Shown: in pieces, positions 50,734-61,798 of the stretch
How the letters are laid out: every line of letters begins with the position of its first letter
Position numbering within the stretch: the first letter of the stretch is position 1
DNA from: Anodontia alba
Lineage: Eukaryota; Mollusca; Bivalvia; Lucinida; Lucinidae
Reading direction: 5' to 3'
DNA: 64,000 nt
Assembly (NCBI GenBank): GCA_964016985.1
Contig: OZ024824.1
Coordinates: 126,820,803-126,884,802, forward strand
Notes under the pieces: model-generated
What the model was told of the DNA's origin: nothing
The model's database searches: none
What the model saw: the letters and a program-made list of their open reading frames with translations, nothing else
Translations under genes and position numbers: made by a program

Positions 50734-53700
50734 TATATACAGTACCCTGTCTGAGTCCGATCAGGGTCTACACTGTTACTTAGAGGTAGTGCCTGCCTGT
50801 CCGAATACTTAAAATATATATCGTATCCCATCGGAGTCCGATCAGGGTCTATACTTAGAGACGGTGCCTGCCTGCCCGAATACTTAAAGTATATATCGTA
50901 CTCAATCGGAGTCTGATCAGGGTCTACACTGTTACTTAGAGATGGGGGCTGCCTGTCTGAATACTTAAAGTATATATCATATCACACCGGAGTCCGATCA
51001 GGGTCTACACTGTTACTTAGAGATGGTACCTGCCTGTCCGAATACTTAAAGTATATATATATATCATACCCCGTCGCAGTCTGATCAGGGTCTGTTAGAT
51101 GGTGCCTGCCTGTTCGAATACTTAATCGGAGTCTGATCAGGGTCTTCATTTTAGCATGGTCTTGCCTGTCCAAATACTTGGAGTAAAAGCTTTGTACTTA
51201 ATGCAAACAGTGTTAGCCCGGATCAGATGCTGCTTTCTGCCTGTCCGAATACTTAGAAATAAAATTGTGTACTTAATGCAAACTGTGTAAGTCCAGATCA
51301 GATGCCGCTTTCTTCGGTGTATGACCAGGATCTACGCTGTAACATCATGCCTGCCTGTCCGCATACTTAGACTATATATTGTACTCCATCAGCGTCTGAA
51401 CAGGGTCTATACTGTTAGATTTTACCTGCCTGTCCAACTACTGAGAGCAAATAGGGTGCTTGGTATTCTGTTAGCTACTTATATTATATAAGGTACTGGG
51501 TTGGGGTCCAGTCAGGGTCTACACTGTTAGCTCATACCTGCCTGTCCAACAACTTAGAACAAACAGGGTACTTGGTCTGTGTCTGATCAGAGTCTATTCT
51601 GCTAGCTTGTGCCTGCCTGGTTGAATACTTAATGAAATGTGGTCTGCTGGTATCTGATCGGGGTCTATGCTTAAGGCTCCTACCTGCCTGTCCGAATACT
51701 TAGAATATAAATGATACTCAGCCGGTGTCCGATCAGGGTCTACGCTTATAGACCCTGCCTGCCTGTTCGAATACTTAGGATATAAATGATACTCAGCCGG
51801 TGTCCGATCAGGGTCTACACTTATAGCCCCTGCATGCCTGTCCGCATACTTAGAATATAAAGGATGCTCAACCGGTGTCTGATCAGGGTCTATGTTTATA
51901 GCCGGAGTCCGATCAGGGTCTACACTTCTGCATGCCTGTCCGAATACTTAGGATATAAATGATACTGGGCTGGTGTCCGATCAGGGTCTATGCTTATAGA
52001 CCCTGCCTGCCTGTCCGCATACTTAGAATATAAAGCATGCTCAACCAGTGTCTGATCAGGGTCTATGTTTATAGCCGGAGTCCGATCCGGGTATACACTT
52101 CTGCGTGCCTGTCCGAATACTTAGGATATAAATGATACTGGGCCGGTGTCCGATCAGGGTCTACACATACCTCCTACCTGCCTGTCCCCATACTTAGACT
52201 ATATATTGTACTCCATCAGTGTCTGAACAGGGTCTATACTGTAAAATTTTACCTGCCTGTCCAACTACTAAGAGCAAATAGGTGGCTTGGTATTCTGTTA
52301 GCTACTTATATTATATAGGGTACTGGGTTGGAGTCCAGTCAGGGTCTACGATGTTAGCTCATACCTGCCTGTCCACTAACTTAGAACAAACAGGGTACTT
52401 GGTCGGTGTCTGATCAGAGTCTATTCTGCTAGCTTGTGCCTGCCTGGTTGAATACTTAATGAAATGTGGTCTGTTGGTATCTGATCGGGGTCTATGCTTA
52501 AGGCTCCTACCTGCCTGTCCAAATTCTTAGTATATAAATGATACTCAGCCGGTGTCCGATCAGGGTCTATGCTTATACCTCCTACCTGCCTGTCCGAATA
52601 CTTAGAATATAAATGATACTCAGCCGGTGTCCGATCAGGGTCTACGCTTATACCTCCTACCTACCTGTCCAAATACTTAGGATATAAATGAAACTCAGCT
52701 GGTGTCCGATCAGGGTCTACGCTTATACCTCCTACCTGCCTGTCCGCATACTTAGAATATAAATGATACTCAGCCGGTCTCCGATCAGGGTCTATGCTTA
52801 TAGCCCCTGCCTGCCTGTTCGAATACTTAGAATATAAAGGATGCTCAACCGGTGTCTGATCAGGGTCTATGTTTATAGCCCCTGCCTGCCTATCCAAATA
52901 CTTAGAATATAAATGCTACTCAACCAGTGTCTCATCAGGGTCTACACTTATAGCTCAAAGTGGTGCCCTCCCCTCCCAGGGTTTCAAAAATTGGCATTTT
53001 GAGCTACCTGAACCCTTACCCTAACAGTACCCTGATCAGACGTCTACCAAGTGCATCTATTACAGTAAATATGGTACTCTATAGGCCTCTGATCAATGCC
53101 TACCCACCTCCTCATAGACCTGCACATCTGCAAAGTCTGATTGGTGCTTTGGGTTAGGGTAAGAGGTTAGCTTCTACCTGCCTATCCGACTACTTACAAT
53201 ATAAATGATAGTGGGCCGGAGTCTGATCAGGCTCTACACTCCTGCTTGCCTGTCCGAATACTTAGGATATAAATGATACTGGGCCAGTGTCCGATCAGGG
53301 TCTATGCTTATACCTCCTACCTGCCTGTCCGCATACTTAGAATATAAATGATACTAAGCCGGTCTCTGATCAGGATCTATGCTTATAGCCCCTGCCTGCC
53401 TGTTCGAATACTTAGAATATAAAGGATGCTCAACTGGTGTCTGATCAGGGTCTATGTTTATAGCCCCTGCCTGCCTATCCGAATACTTAGAATATAATTG
53501 CTACTCAACCAGTGTCTGATCAGTATCTACACTTATAACTCAAAGAAGTGGCCTCCCCTGTCAGGGTTACAAAAACTGGCATTTTTAGCTACCTCAACCC
53601 TTACCCTAACAGTAGAGTACCCTGATCAGACGTCTACCAAGTATCTATATTACAGTAAATATTGTACTTTGAAGGCCTCTGATCACTGTCTACCCAACCC

Positions 53701-54276
53701 CTCTTAGGCCTGCGCATCTATGCAGTCTGATTTATGCTTTGGCTTAGGGTAAAAGGTTAGCTTTTACCTACCTGTCCAATTACTTAGAATATAAATGATA
53801 TTGGGCTGATGTCTGATCAGGGTCTACACTTATAGCTCCTACCTGCCTGTCCAAATACTTAGAATATAAATGATACTCAGCCGGTGTCCGGTCAGGGTCT
53901 ACGCTTATACCTCCTACCTGCCTGTCCGAGTACTTAGGATATAAATGAAACTCAGCTGGTGTCCGATCAGGGTCTATGCTTATACCTCCTACCTACCTGT
54001 CCGCATACTTAGAATATAAATGATACTCAGCCGGTGTCCGATCAGGGTCTACGTTTATACCTCCTACCTGCCTGTCTGAATACTTAGAATATAAATGATA
54101 GCCAGTGTCCAATCAGGGTCTACGCTTATACCTCCTACCTGCCTGTCCGAATACTTAGAATATAAAAGATACTCAGCCGGTGTCCGGTCAGGGTCTACAC
54201 TTATAGCCCCTGCCTGCCTGTTCAAATACTTAGAATATATAGGATGCTCAACCGGTGTCTGATCAGGGTCCTTAAC
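50734..54276. repeat. Type II 75 bp monomer array, unit 4
   Basis: T at 52570 as in unit 1, without the 10 bp deletion. Islands at 52957-53166 and 53542-53756. Confidence 0.93.
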
Positions 54277-54352
54277 CTGTGTTATAGCCTTGACTATCTT
54301 GCCATGTCCCCTCCCTATGTCACCCTAACCCATGACCCTGACATACATACCT

Positions 54353-54577
54353 GGGTTAGGGTTAGGGTTAGGGGTTAAGGTTAGGGTTAGGGTTAGGGTT
54401 AGGGGTTAGGGTTAGGGGGTTAGGGTTAGGGTTAGGGTAAGGGTTAGGGGTTAGGGTTAGGGTTAGGGTTAGGGTTAGGGGTTAGGGTTAGGGTTAGGGT
54501 TAGGGGTTAGGGTTAGGGTTAGGGTTAGGGTTAGGGGTTAGGGTTAGGGTTAGGGTTAGGAGGGTTAGGGGTTAGGG

Positions 54578-54618
<41 letters not shown>

Positions 54619-54764
54619 GGTTAGGGTTAGGGGGTTAGGGGTTAGGGGTTAGCGTTAGGGTTAGGGTTAGGGTTAGGGTTAGGGTTAGGGTTAGGGGTTA
54701 GGGTTAGGGTTAGGGTTAGGGTTAGGGTTAGGGGTTAGGGTTAGGGTTAGGGTTAGGGTTAGGG
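54353..54764 (+). repeat. Interstitial (TTAGGG)n tract, unit 4 (shortest)
   Basis: 412 bp. Its first 243 bp match unit 1 in length and marker order. From TTTAGGG to the C of TTAGCG there are 57 bp here against 236 in unit 1. After TTAGCG there are 111 bp against 80. The net difference of 148 bp is thus a loss of about 179 and a gain of about 31. Confidence 0.98.
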
Positions 54765-55318
54765 AGTAAGTGATATGCCATTACTCCTACTCTTCTAACC
54801 CTAGCGGAAGTACATTTCTATGTGATTTGGTCGAGGGTTGCCTTTTCACCGACCCTAGTGTAGGAAATTGTTACTTTTTTTAGTAACTGTTTTGGAACTT
54901 CTTTTATCAAGGGAGGTAATTTTACAAGGGGAATAATACTTATTATTAGTAAATACGTATTTTAAACGTCATAGATATTATCTATTTATATCGCTGTCGG
55001 TATTTCTGACATCGCTGACAGCGCTGACAACAAGTTTGAATCACTTGTATCCCTCTTATTTTCGCTCGTTTTTTAAAGTTTATATACCGTTGGAAAACAA
55101 TTTTTCTTTTGCTACGACCTATCAGATTTTTTTTTTTTTTTTTTTTTGCTATAACACTATTAGTTTACATTGCTATCATTACTACATTAATCAAGGGAGA
55201 TCACTTAACAAGGGAAATAATACTGATTCCTAGTAAATACGTATTTTCAACGTCATAGATATTATCTATTTATATCGCTGTTATATCTGATGACATCGCT
55301 GACATCGCTGATAGCAAG
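54765..55318. other. Post-telomeric segment, unit 5
   Basis: Same content as 10200-10752; T-run 55127-55147 (21 T). Private C>T at 55312, in the short CATCGCTGA minisatellite at the end of the second element copy. Element copies at 54889-55034 and 55177-55318. Confidence 0.85.
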
Positions 55319-58300
55319 TCTGGTCGCGGTCTATACTGTTTGCTTATGCCTGCCTGACCATCTACTTAGAGCAAATAAGTTATATGATTGATCAGGGTCA
55401 ACACTGTCAGCTCGACATGCCTGTCCTTAGAGTATATATCAATCGACGTCTGATCAGGGTCTACATTTTGAGCTTGTGCTCGCCTGCCCAAATACTTAGA
55501 GTAAAAATCCTGTACTTAATGCAAGCAGCGTAAGTCCAGATAAGACGCCGTTTTTCCGCGGCGTCTGATTAGGACAACACAGTTAGCTCGTGTTTGCCAG
55601 TCCGAATACTTAGAGTATATATTGTACTTCATCACCGTCTGATCAGTGTCTACACTGTTAGCATGCCTTCCTTCCATCTACTTAGAGCAAATAGGGTACA
55701 CGGCTGGAGTCTTACCAGGGTCAACATTGTTATCTCGCAACTGCCTGTCCTCAGAGGATATATCGTACTCAGTCGACGTCTGATAAGGATCTTCACTGTT
55801 AGCCTAACCCTGTCCAAATACTTAGAGTAAAAATCATGTACTTTATGCAAAGTGTAAGTCCAGTTAAGACGTCGCTTTCTACAGCGTCTGATCAGGGTCT
55901 ATACTGTTAGCTCGTGCTTGCCTGTCCAAATACTTGGAGTAAAAAATCTGTTCTTCATGCAAACAGTTAAAGTCCACATTTAACGCCGCTTTCTGCGGCC
56001 TCTGATCAGGGTCTACACTATTTGGAACTACTTTAATCAAGGGAGATCACTTAGCAAGTGAAAGAATACTGATTCGTAGTAATTACGTATTTTCAACGTC
56101 ACAGATATTATCTATTTATATTGCTGTCGGTATTTCTGATGACATCGCTGACATCGCTGACAGCAAGTCTGATCAGCATCTACACTGTTAGCTTATGCCT
56201 GCCTGTCCACCTGCTTAGAGCAAATAAGTTACACGGTTGATCAGGGTCAACCCTGTCAGCTTGATATGCCTATCCTTAGGGTATATATAGTACTCAATTG
56301 ACGTCTGATCAGGGTCTACATTGTTAGCTTGTGATCACCTGCCCAAATTCTTAGAGTAAAAATCCTCTACTTAATGCAAACAGCATAAGTCCAGATAAGA
56401 GGCCGTTTTATCGCGGCGTCTGTTCAGGACTACACTGTTAGCTTATGCTTGCCAGGCCGAATACTAAGAGTATATATCGTACTCCGTCACCGTCTGATCA
56501 GGGTCTACACTGTTAGCTTATGCCTTCCTTCCACCTACTTAGAACAAATAAGGTACACGGTCGGAGTTTTATCAGGGTCAACAATGATAGCTCGCAACTG
56601 CCACTCCTTAGAATATATATCGAACTCAGTCGACGTCTGATCAGGATCTTCACTGTTAGCATGTGCTTGCCTGTCCAAATACTTAGAGTAAAAATCATGT
56701 ACTTTATGCAAACAGTATAAGTCCAGTTAAGACGTCGCTTTCTGTGGCGTCTGATCAGGGTCTATACTCTTAGCTCGTACTTGCCTGTCCAAATACTTGG
56801 GAGTAAAAATCCTGTACTTAACGCAAACAGCGTAAGTCCAATAAGACGCCGTTTTTCCGCGGCGTCTGGTCAGGACTACACTGTTAGCTCGTGCTTGCCA
56901 GTCCGAATACTTAGAGTATATATCGCACTCCGTCACCGTCTGATCAGGGTCTACACTGTTAGCTTATGCACCTAACCCTTCCAACTACTTAGAGCAAATA
57001 GGGTACACGGTTGGAGTCTTACCAGGATCAACACTAATAGCTCGCAACTGCCTGTTCTTAGAGGATATATCGTACTCAGTCGACGTCTGATCAGGATCTT
57101 CACTGTTAGCATGTGCTTGCCTGTCCAGATAAGACGCTTTTTTTTCGCGGCGTCTGATTAGGACAACACAGTTAGCTCGTGCTTGCCAGTCCGAATACTT
57201 AGAGTATATATCGTGCTCCGTCACCGTCTGATCAGTGTCTACACTGTTAGCTTATGCCTTCCTTCCATCTACTTAGAGCAAATAGGGTACATGGCTGGAG
57301 TCTTACCAGGGTCAGCACTGTTAGCTCGCAACTGCCTGTCCTCAGAGGATATATCGTACTCAGTCGACGTCTGATAAGGATCTTCACTGCTAGCCTAACC
57401 CTGTCCAAATACTTAGAGTAAACATCATATACTTTATGCAAACAGTGTAAGTCCAGTTAAGACGTCGCTTTCTATGGCGTCTGATCAGGGTCTATACTGT
57501 TAGCTCGTGCTTGCCTGTCCAAATACTTGGAGTAAAAGAAATCTGTACTTCATGCAAACAGTTTAAGTCCACATCGGATGCCGCTTTCTGCGGCCTCTGA
57601 TCAGGGTCTACACTATTTGGAACTACTTTAATCAAGGGAGATCACTTAGCAAGGGAAAGAATACTGATTCGTAGTAAATACATATTTTCAACGTCAGAGA
57701 TATTATCCATTTATATCGCTGTCGGTATTTCTGATGACATCGCTGACAGCAAGTCTGATCAGGATCTACACTATTAGCTTATGCATGCCTGTCCACCTAC
57801 TTAAGGCAAATAAGTTACACAGTTGATCAGGATCAACATAGTCAACTTGATATGCCTATCCTTAGAGTATATATCGTACTCAATTGATGTCCGATCAGGG
57901 TCTGCATTGTTAGCTTCTGCTCACCTGCCCAAATTCTTAGAGTAAAAATCCTGTACTTAATGCAAACAGCGCAAGTCTAATAAGACGCCGTTTTTCCGCG
58001 ACGTCTATTCAGAACTACACTGTTAGCTCGTGCTTGCCAGTCCGAATACTTAGAGTATATATTGTACTCCGTCACCGTCTGATCAGGGTCTACACTGTTA
58101 GCTTATGCCTTCCTTCCACCTACTTAGAGCAAATAGGGTACACGGTTGGAGTCTTATCAGATTCAACACTGATAGCTCGCAACTGCCTGTCCTTAGAGGA
58201 TATATCGTACTCAGTCGACGTCTGATCATGGTCTTCACTGTTAGCATGTGCTTGCCTGTCCAAATACTTAGAGTAAAACTCATGTACTTTATGCAAACAG

Positions 58301-59644
58301 TTAAGACGTCACTTCCTGTGGCGTCTGATCGGGGTCTATACTGTTACGTCGTGCTTGCCTGTCCAAATACTTAGAGCAAAAAATCTGTTCTTCATGCAAA
58401 CAGTTTAAATCCACATCGGACGCCGCTTTTTACGGCGTCTGATCAAGGTCTACACTGTTCGCTCGTGCCTTGTCTGTTTGAATACTTAAATTAAATACGG
58501 TACTCAACAGGAGTCCGATCAGGATATACGCTGTTAGCTCGCACCTGGCTGTCCGAATACTTAGAACAAATATGGTACTCGGTCAGCTTCTGATCAGGGT
58601 CTACATTGATAGCTTGTGCTCGCCTGCCCACATAGTTGGAATAAAAATCCTGTACTTAATGCAAACAGCGTGTCCAGATAAGACGCCTTTTTTCTGCGGC
58701 GTCTGAACAGGTCTACACTGTTAGCTCGTGCTGCTAGTCCGAATACTTGGAGTATATATCGTACTCCGTCACCGTCTGATCAGGGTCTACACTGTTAGCT
58801 TATGCCTTCCTTCCACTTACATAGAGCAAAAAGCGTCTAATCAGGGTCAACACTGTTAGCTCGCAACTGCCTGTTCTTAGATTATATATCGTACTCAGTC
58901 GACGGTCTTCACTGATCAGGTGCCTGTCCAAATACTTGGAGAAAGAAATCATGTACATGTACTTTTTGCAAACAGTGTAAGCCCAGTTAGGACGTCGCAT
59001 TCTGTTGCATCTGATCAGGGTCTATACTCTTAGCTCGTGCTTGACTGTCTAAATACTTGAAGTAAAAAATCTGTACTTCATGCAAACAGTTTAAGTCTAC
59101 ATCGGACGCCGCTTTCTGCGGCGTCTGATCAGGGTCTACAGTGTTAGCTTGTGCCTGCCTTTTTGAATACTTACATACAATATGGTACTCAACAGTCCGA
59201 TCAGGGTACACGCTGTTAGCTCGCACCTGGCTGTGCGAATAGAACAAATATGGTGCTCGGTCAAGTTCTGATCAGGGTCTACATTGCTAGCTTATGCTCG
59301 CCTGCCCAAATACTTTAGAGTAAAAATCCTGTACTTAAAGCAAACAGCGTAAGTCCAGATAAGACGCCGTTTTTCTGCGGCGTTCGATCAGGGCTACACC
59401 AATAGCTTATGTCTGCCTTTTTGAATACTTACATTAAATATGGTACTCAAACAGTGTATGCCCAGTTAGGACGTCGCGTTCTGTGGCGTCTGATCAGGGT
59501 CTATACTGTTAGCTCGTGCTTGACTGTCTAAATACTTGGAGTAAAAATCTGTACTTCATGCAAACAGTTTAAGTCTACATCGGACGCCGCTTTCTGTAGC
59601 GTGTGATCAGGGTCTACACTGGTATCTCGTGCCTGCTTGTTTAA
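55319..59644. repeat. Type I monomer array, unit 5
   Basis: Block landmarks at 55594, 56449, 57183 and 58034. Carries the unit 2 alleles. Confidence 0.93.
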
Positions 59645-61745
59645 GCATCAAGTATCTCTACCACAGTCGCATTGTCTAATATTGCTGTAGCTACTTAACA
59701 GCAGTCCGCTTAGATATTTTCCATCAAGTGTTTCTACCGGAATAAGTCTACATCGGACGCCGCTTTCTGTGGCGTCTGATCAGGGTCTACACTGTTAGCT
59801 CGTGCTTGACTGTCTAAATACTTGGAGTAAAAATCTGTACTTCATGCAAACAGTTTAAGTCTACATCGGACGCCGCTTTCTTTAGCGTCTGATCAGTGTC
59901 TACACTGGTAGCTCGTGCCTGCTTGTTTAAGCATCAAGTATCTCTACCACAGTCCCGTTGCCTAATATTGCTGTAGCTACTTAACAGCAGTCCGCTTTGA
60001 TATTTTCCATCAAGTGTTTCTACCGGAGTAAGTCTACATCGGACGCCGCTTTCTGTGGCGTCTGATCAGGGTCTACACTCTTAGCTCGTGCCTGCCCGTT
60101 TAAGCATCAAGTATCTCTACCGCAGTCCCATAGCCTAATATTGCTGTAGCTACTTAACAGCAGTCCGCTTTGATATTTTTCATCAAGTGTTTCTACCGGA
60201 GTCCCATATCCTAATATTGCTGTACATACTGATCTGCAGTCCAGTTTGCTATTTTCCATCAATATTGCTGTACATACTCAATTGTAGTCCGCTTTGATGT
60301 TTTCCATCAAGTATCTCTATCGCAGTCCACTATCCTAATATTGCTGTACATACTGAACTGCAGTCCATTTTGATATTTTCCTTCAATTATTTCTACGGCT
60401 TTGATATTTTCCTTCAATTTTTTCAACCACAGTCCCCTATCCTAATATTGCTGTACATACCCAACTGCAGTCCGCTTTGATGTCTTCTATCAAGCATCTC
60501 TACCCCAGTCCACTATTCTAATATTGCTACATTCTGAACCTTATCTCAGTCAGATATTTTTCTTCAAGTATCTCTACCACAGTCCCCATAGTACCAGTCC
60601 TCTACACTAAAATTGCTGTACACAGTGAACCACAGTCTGCTTTGATATTTTTCATCAAGTATTTTTACCCCAGTCTGGTATCCTAATATTGGTGTACATA
60701 CTGAACCGCAGTCCGCTTTGATATTTTCCATGAAGAATTTCTACCGCAGTCTCATATCCTAATATTGCAATACATACTGAACCGCAGTCCGGTTTGTTAT
60801 TTCCCATCATGTATCTCTACCACAGTCCCATAGCATAATATTGCTGTACATACTAAACACCAGTCTGCTTTGATATTTTCCATGAAAAATTTCTACTGCA
60901 GTCCCATATCCTAATATTGCTGTACATACTGAACCGCAGTCCAGTTTGTTATTTTCCCATCATGTATCTCTACCACAGTCTCATAGCCTAATATTGCTGT
61001 ACAAACTAAACCGCAGTCAGCTTTGATATTTGCCAGTATTTCTACCGCAGTCTGATATGCTGATATTGCTGTACATACTGAACCACAGTCCAGTTTGTTA
61101 TTTCCCATCATGTATCTCTACCAAAGTCCCATAGCCTAATATTGCTGTACATACTAAACCGTAGTCAGCTTTGATATTTTCCATCAAGTATTTCTACCGC
61201 AGTCTGATATCCTAATATTGCTGTACATACTGAATCGCAGTCCGGTTTGTTATTTCCCATCATGTATCTCTACCACAGTCCCATAGCCTAATATTGCTGT
61301 ACATACTAAACCGCTGTCAGCTTTGATATTTTCCATCAAGGATTTCTACCGCAGTCTGATATCCTAATATTGCTGTACATACTGAACCGCAGTCTGGTTT
61401 GTTATTTTCCATCAAGTATCTCTTCCGCAGTCCCATAGCCTAATATTGCTGTACATACTAAACCGCAGTCAGCTTTGATATTTTCCATCAAGTATTTCTA
61501 CCGCAGTCTGATATGCTAATATTTCTGTACATACTGAACCGCAGTCCAGTTTGTTGTTTCCCATCATGTATCTCTACCAAAGTCACATAGCCTAATATTG
61601 CTGTACATACTAAACCGCAGTCAGCTTTGATATTTTCCATCAAGTATTTCTACCGCAGTCCGATATCCTAATATTGCTGTACATACTGAACCGCAGTCTG
61701 GTTTGTTATTTTACATCAAGTATCTCTTCCGCAGTCCCATAGCCT
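59645..61745. repeat. 76/152 bp dimeric satellite array, unit 5
   Basis: Matches the unit 2 array at offset 33354. Confidence 0.93.
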
Positions 61746-61798
61746 TATACGGTGACTGCCTTAGGGTTAGTACTAAGCTACGTAAGCTAATGCTCAAG

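Larger units (their letters stand above)
43701..54764. repeat. Macrosatellite unit 4 (complete, 11064 bp)
   Basis: Fourth complete copy. It repeats the unit 1 haplotype (G at 44870, A at 46024, T at 52570, TTAGCG with C at 54653). It differs from unit 1 by a private A>T at 49130 and by a shorter telomeric tract (412 against 560 bp). Up to the TTTAGGG marker the two tracts have equal length (243 bp); all the difference lies downstream. Confidence 0.96.
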
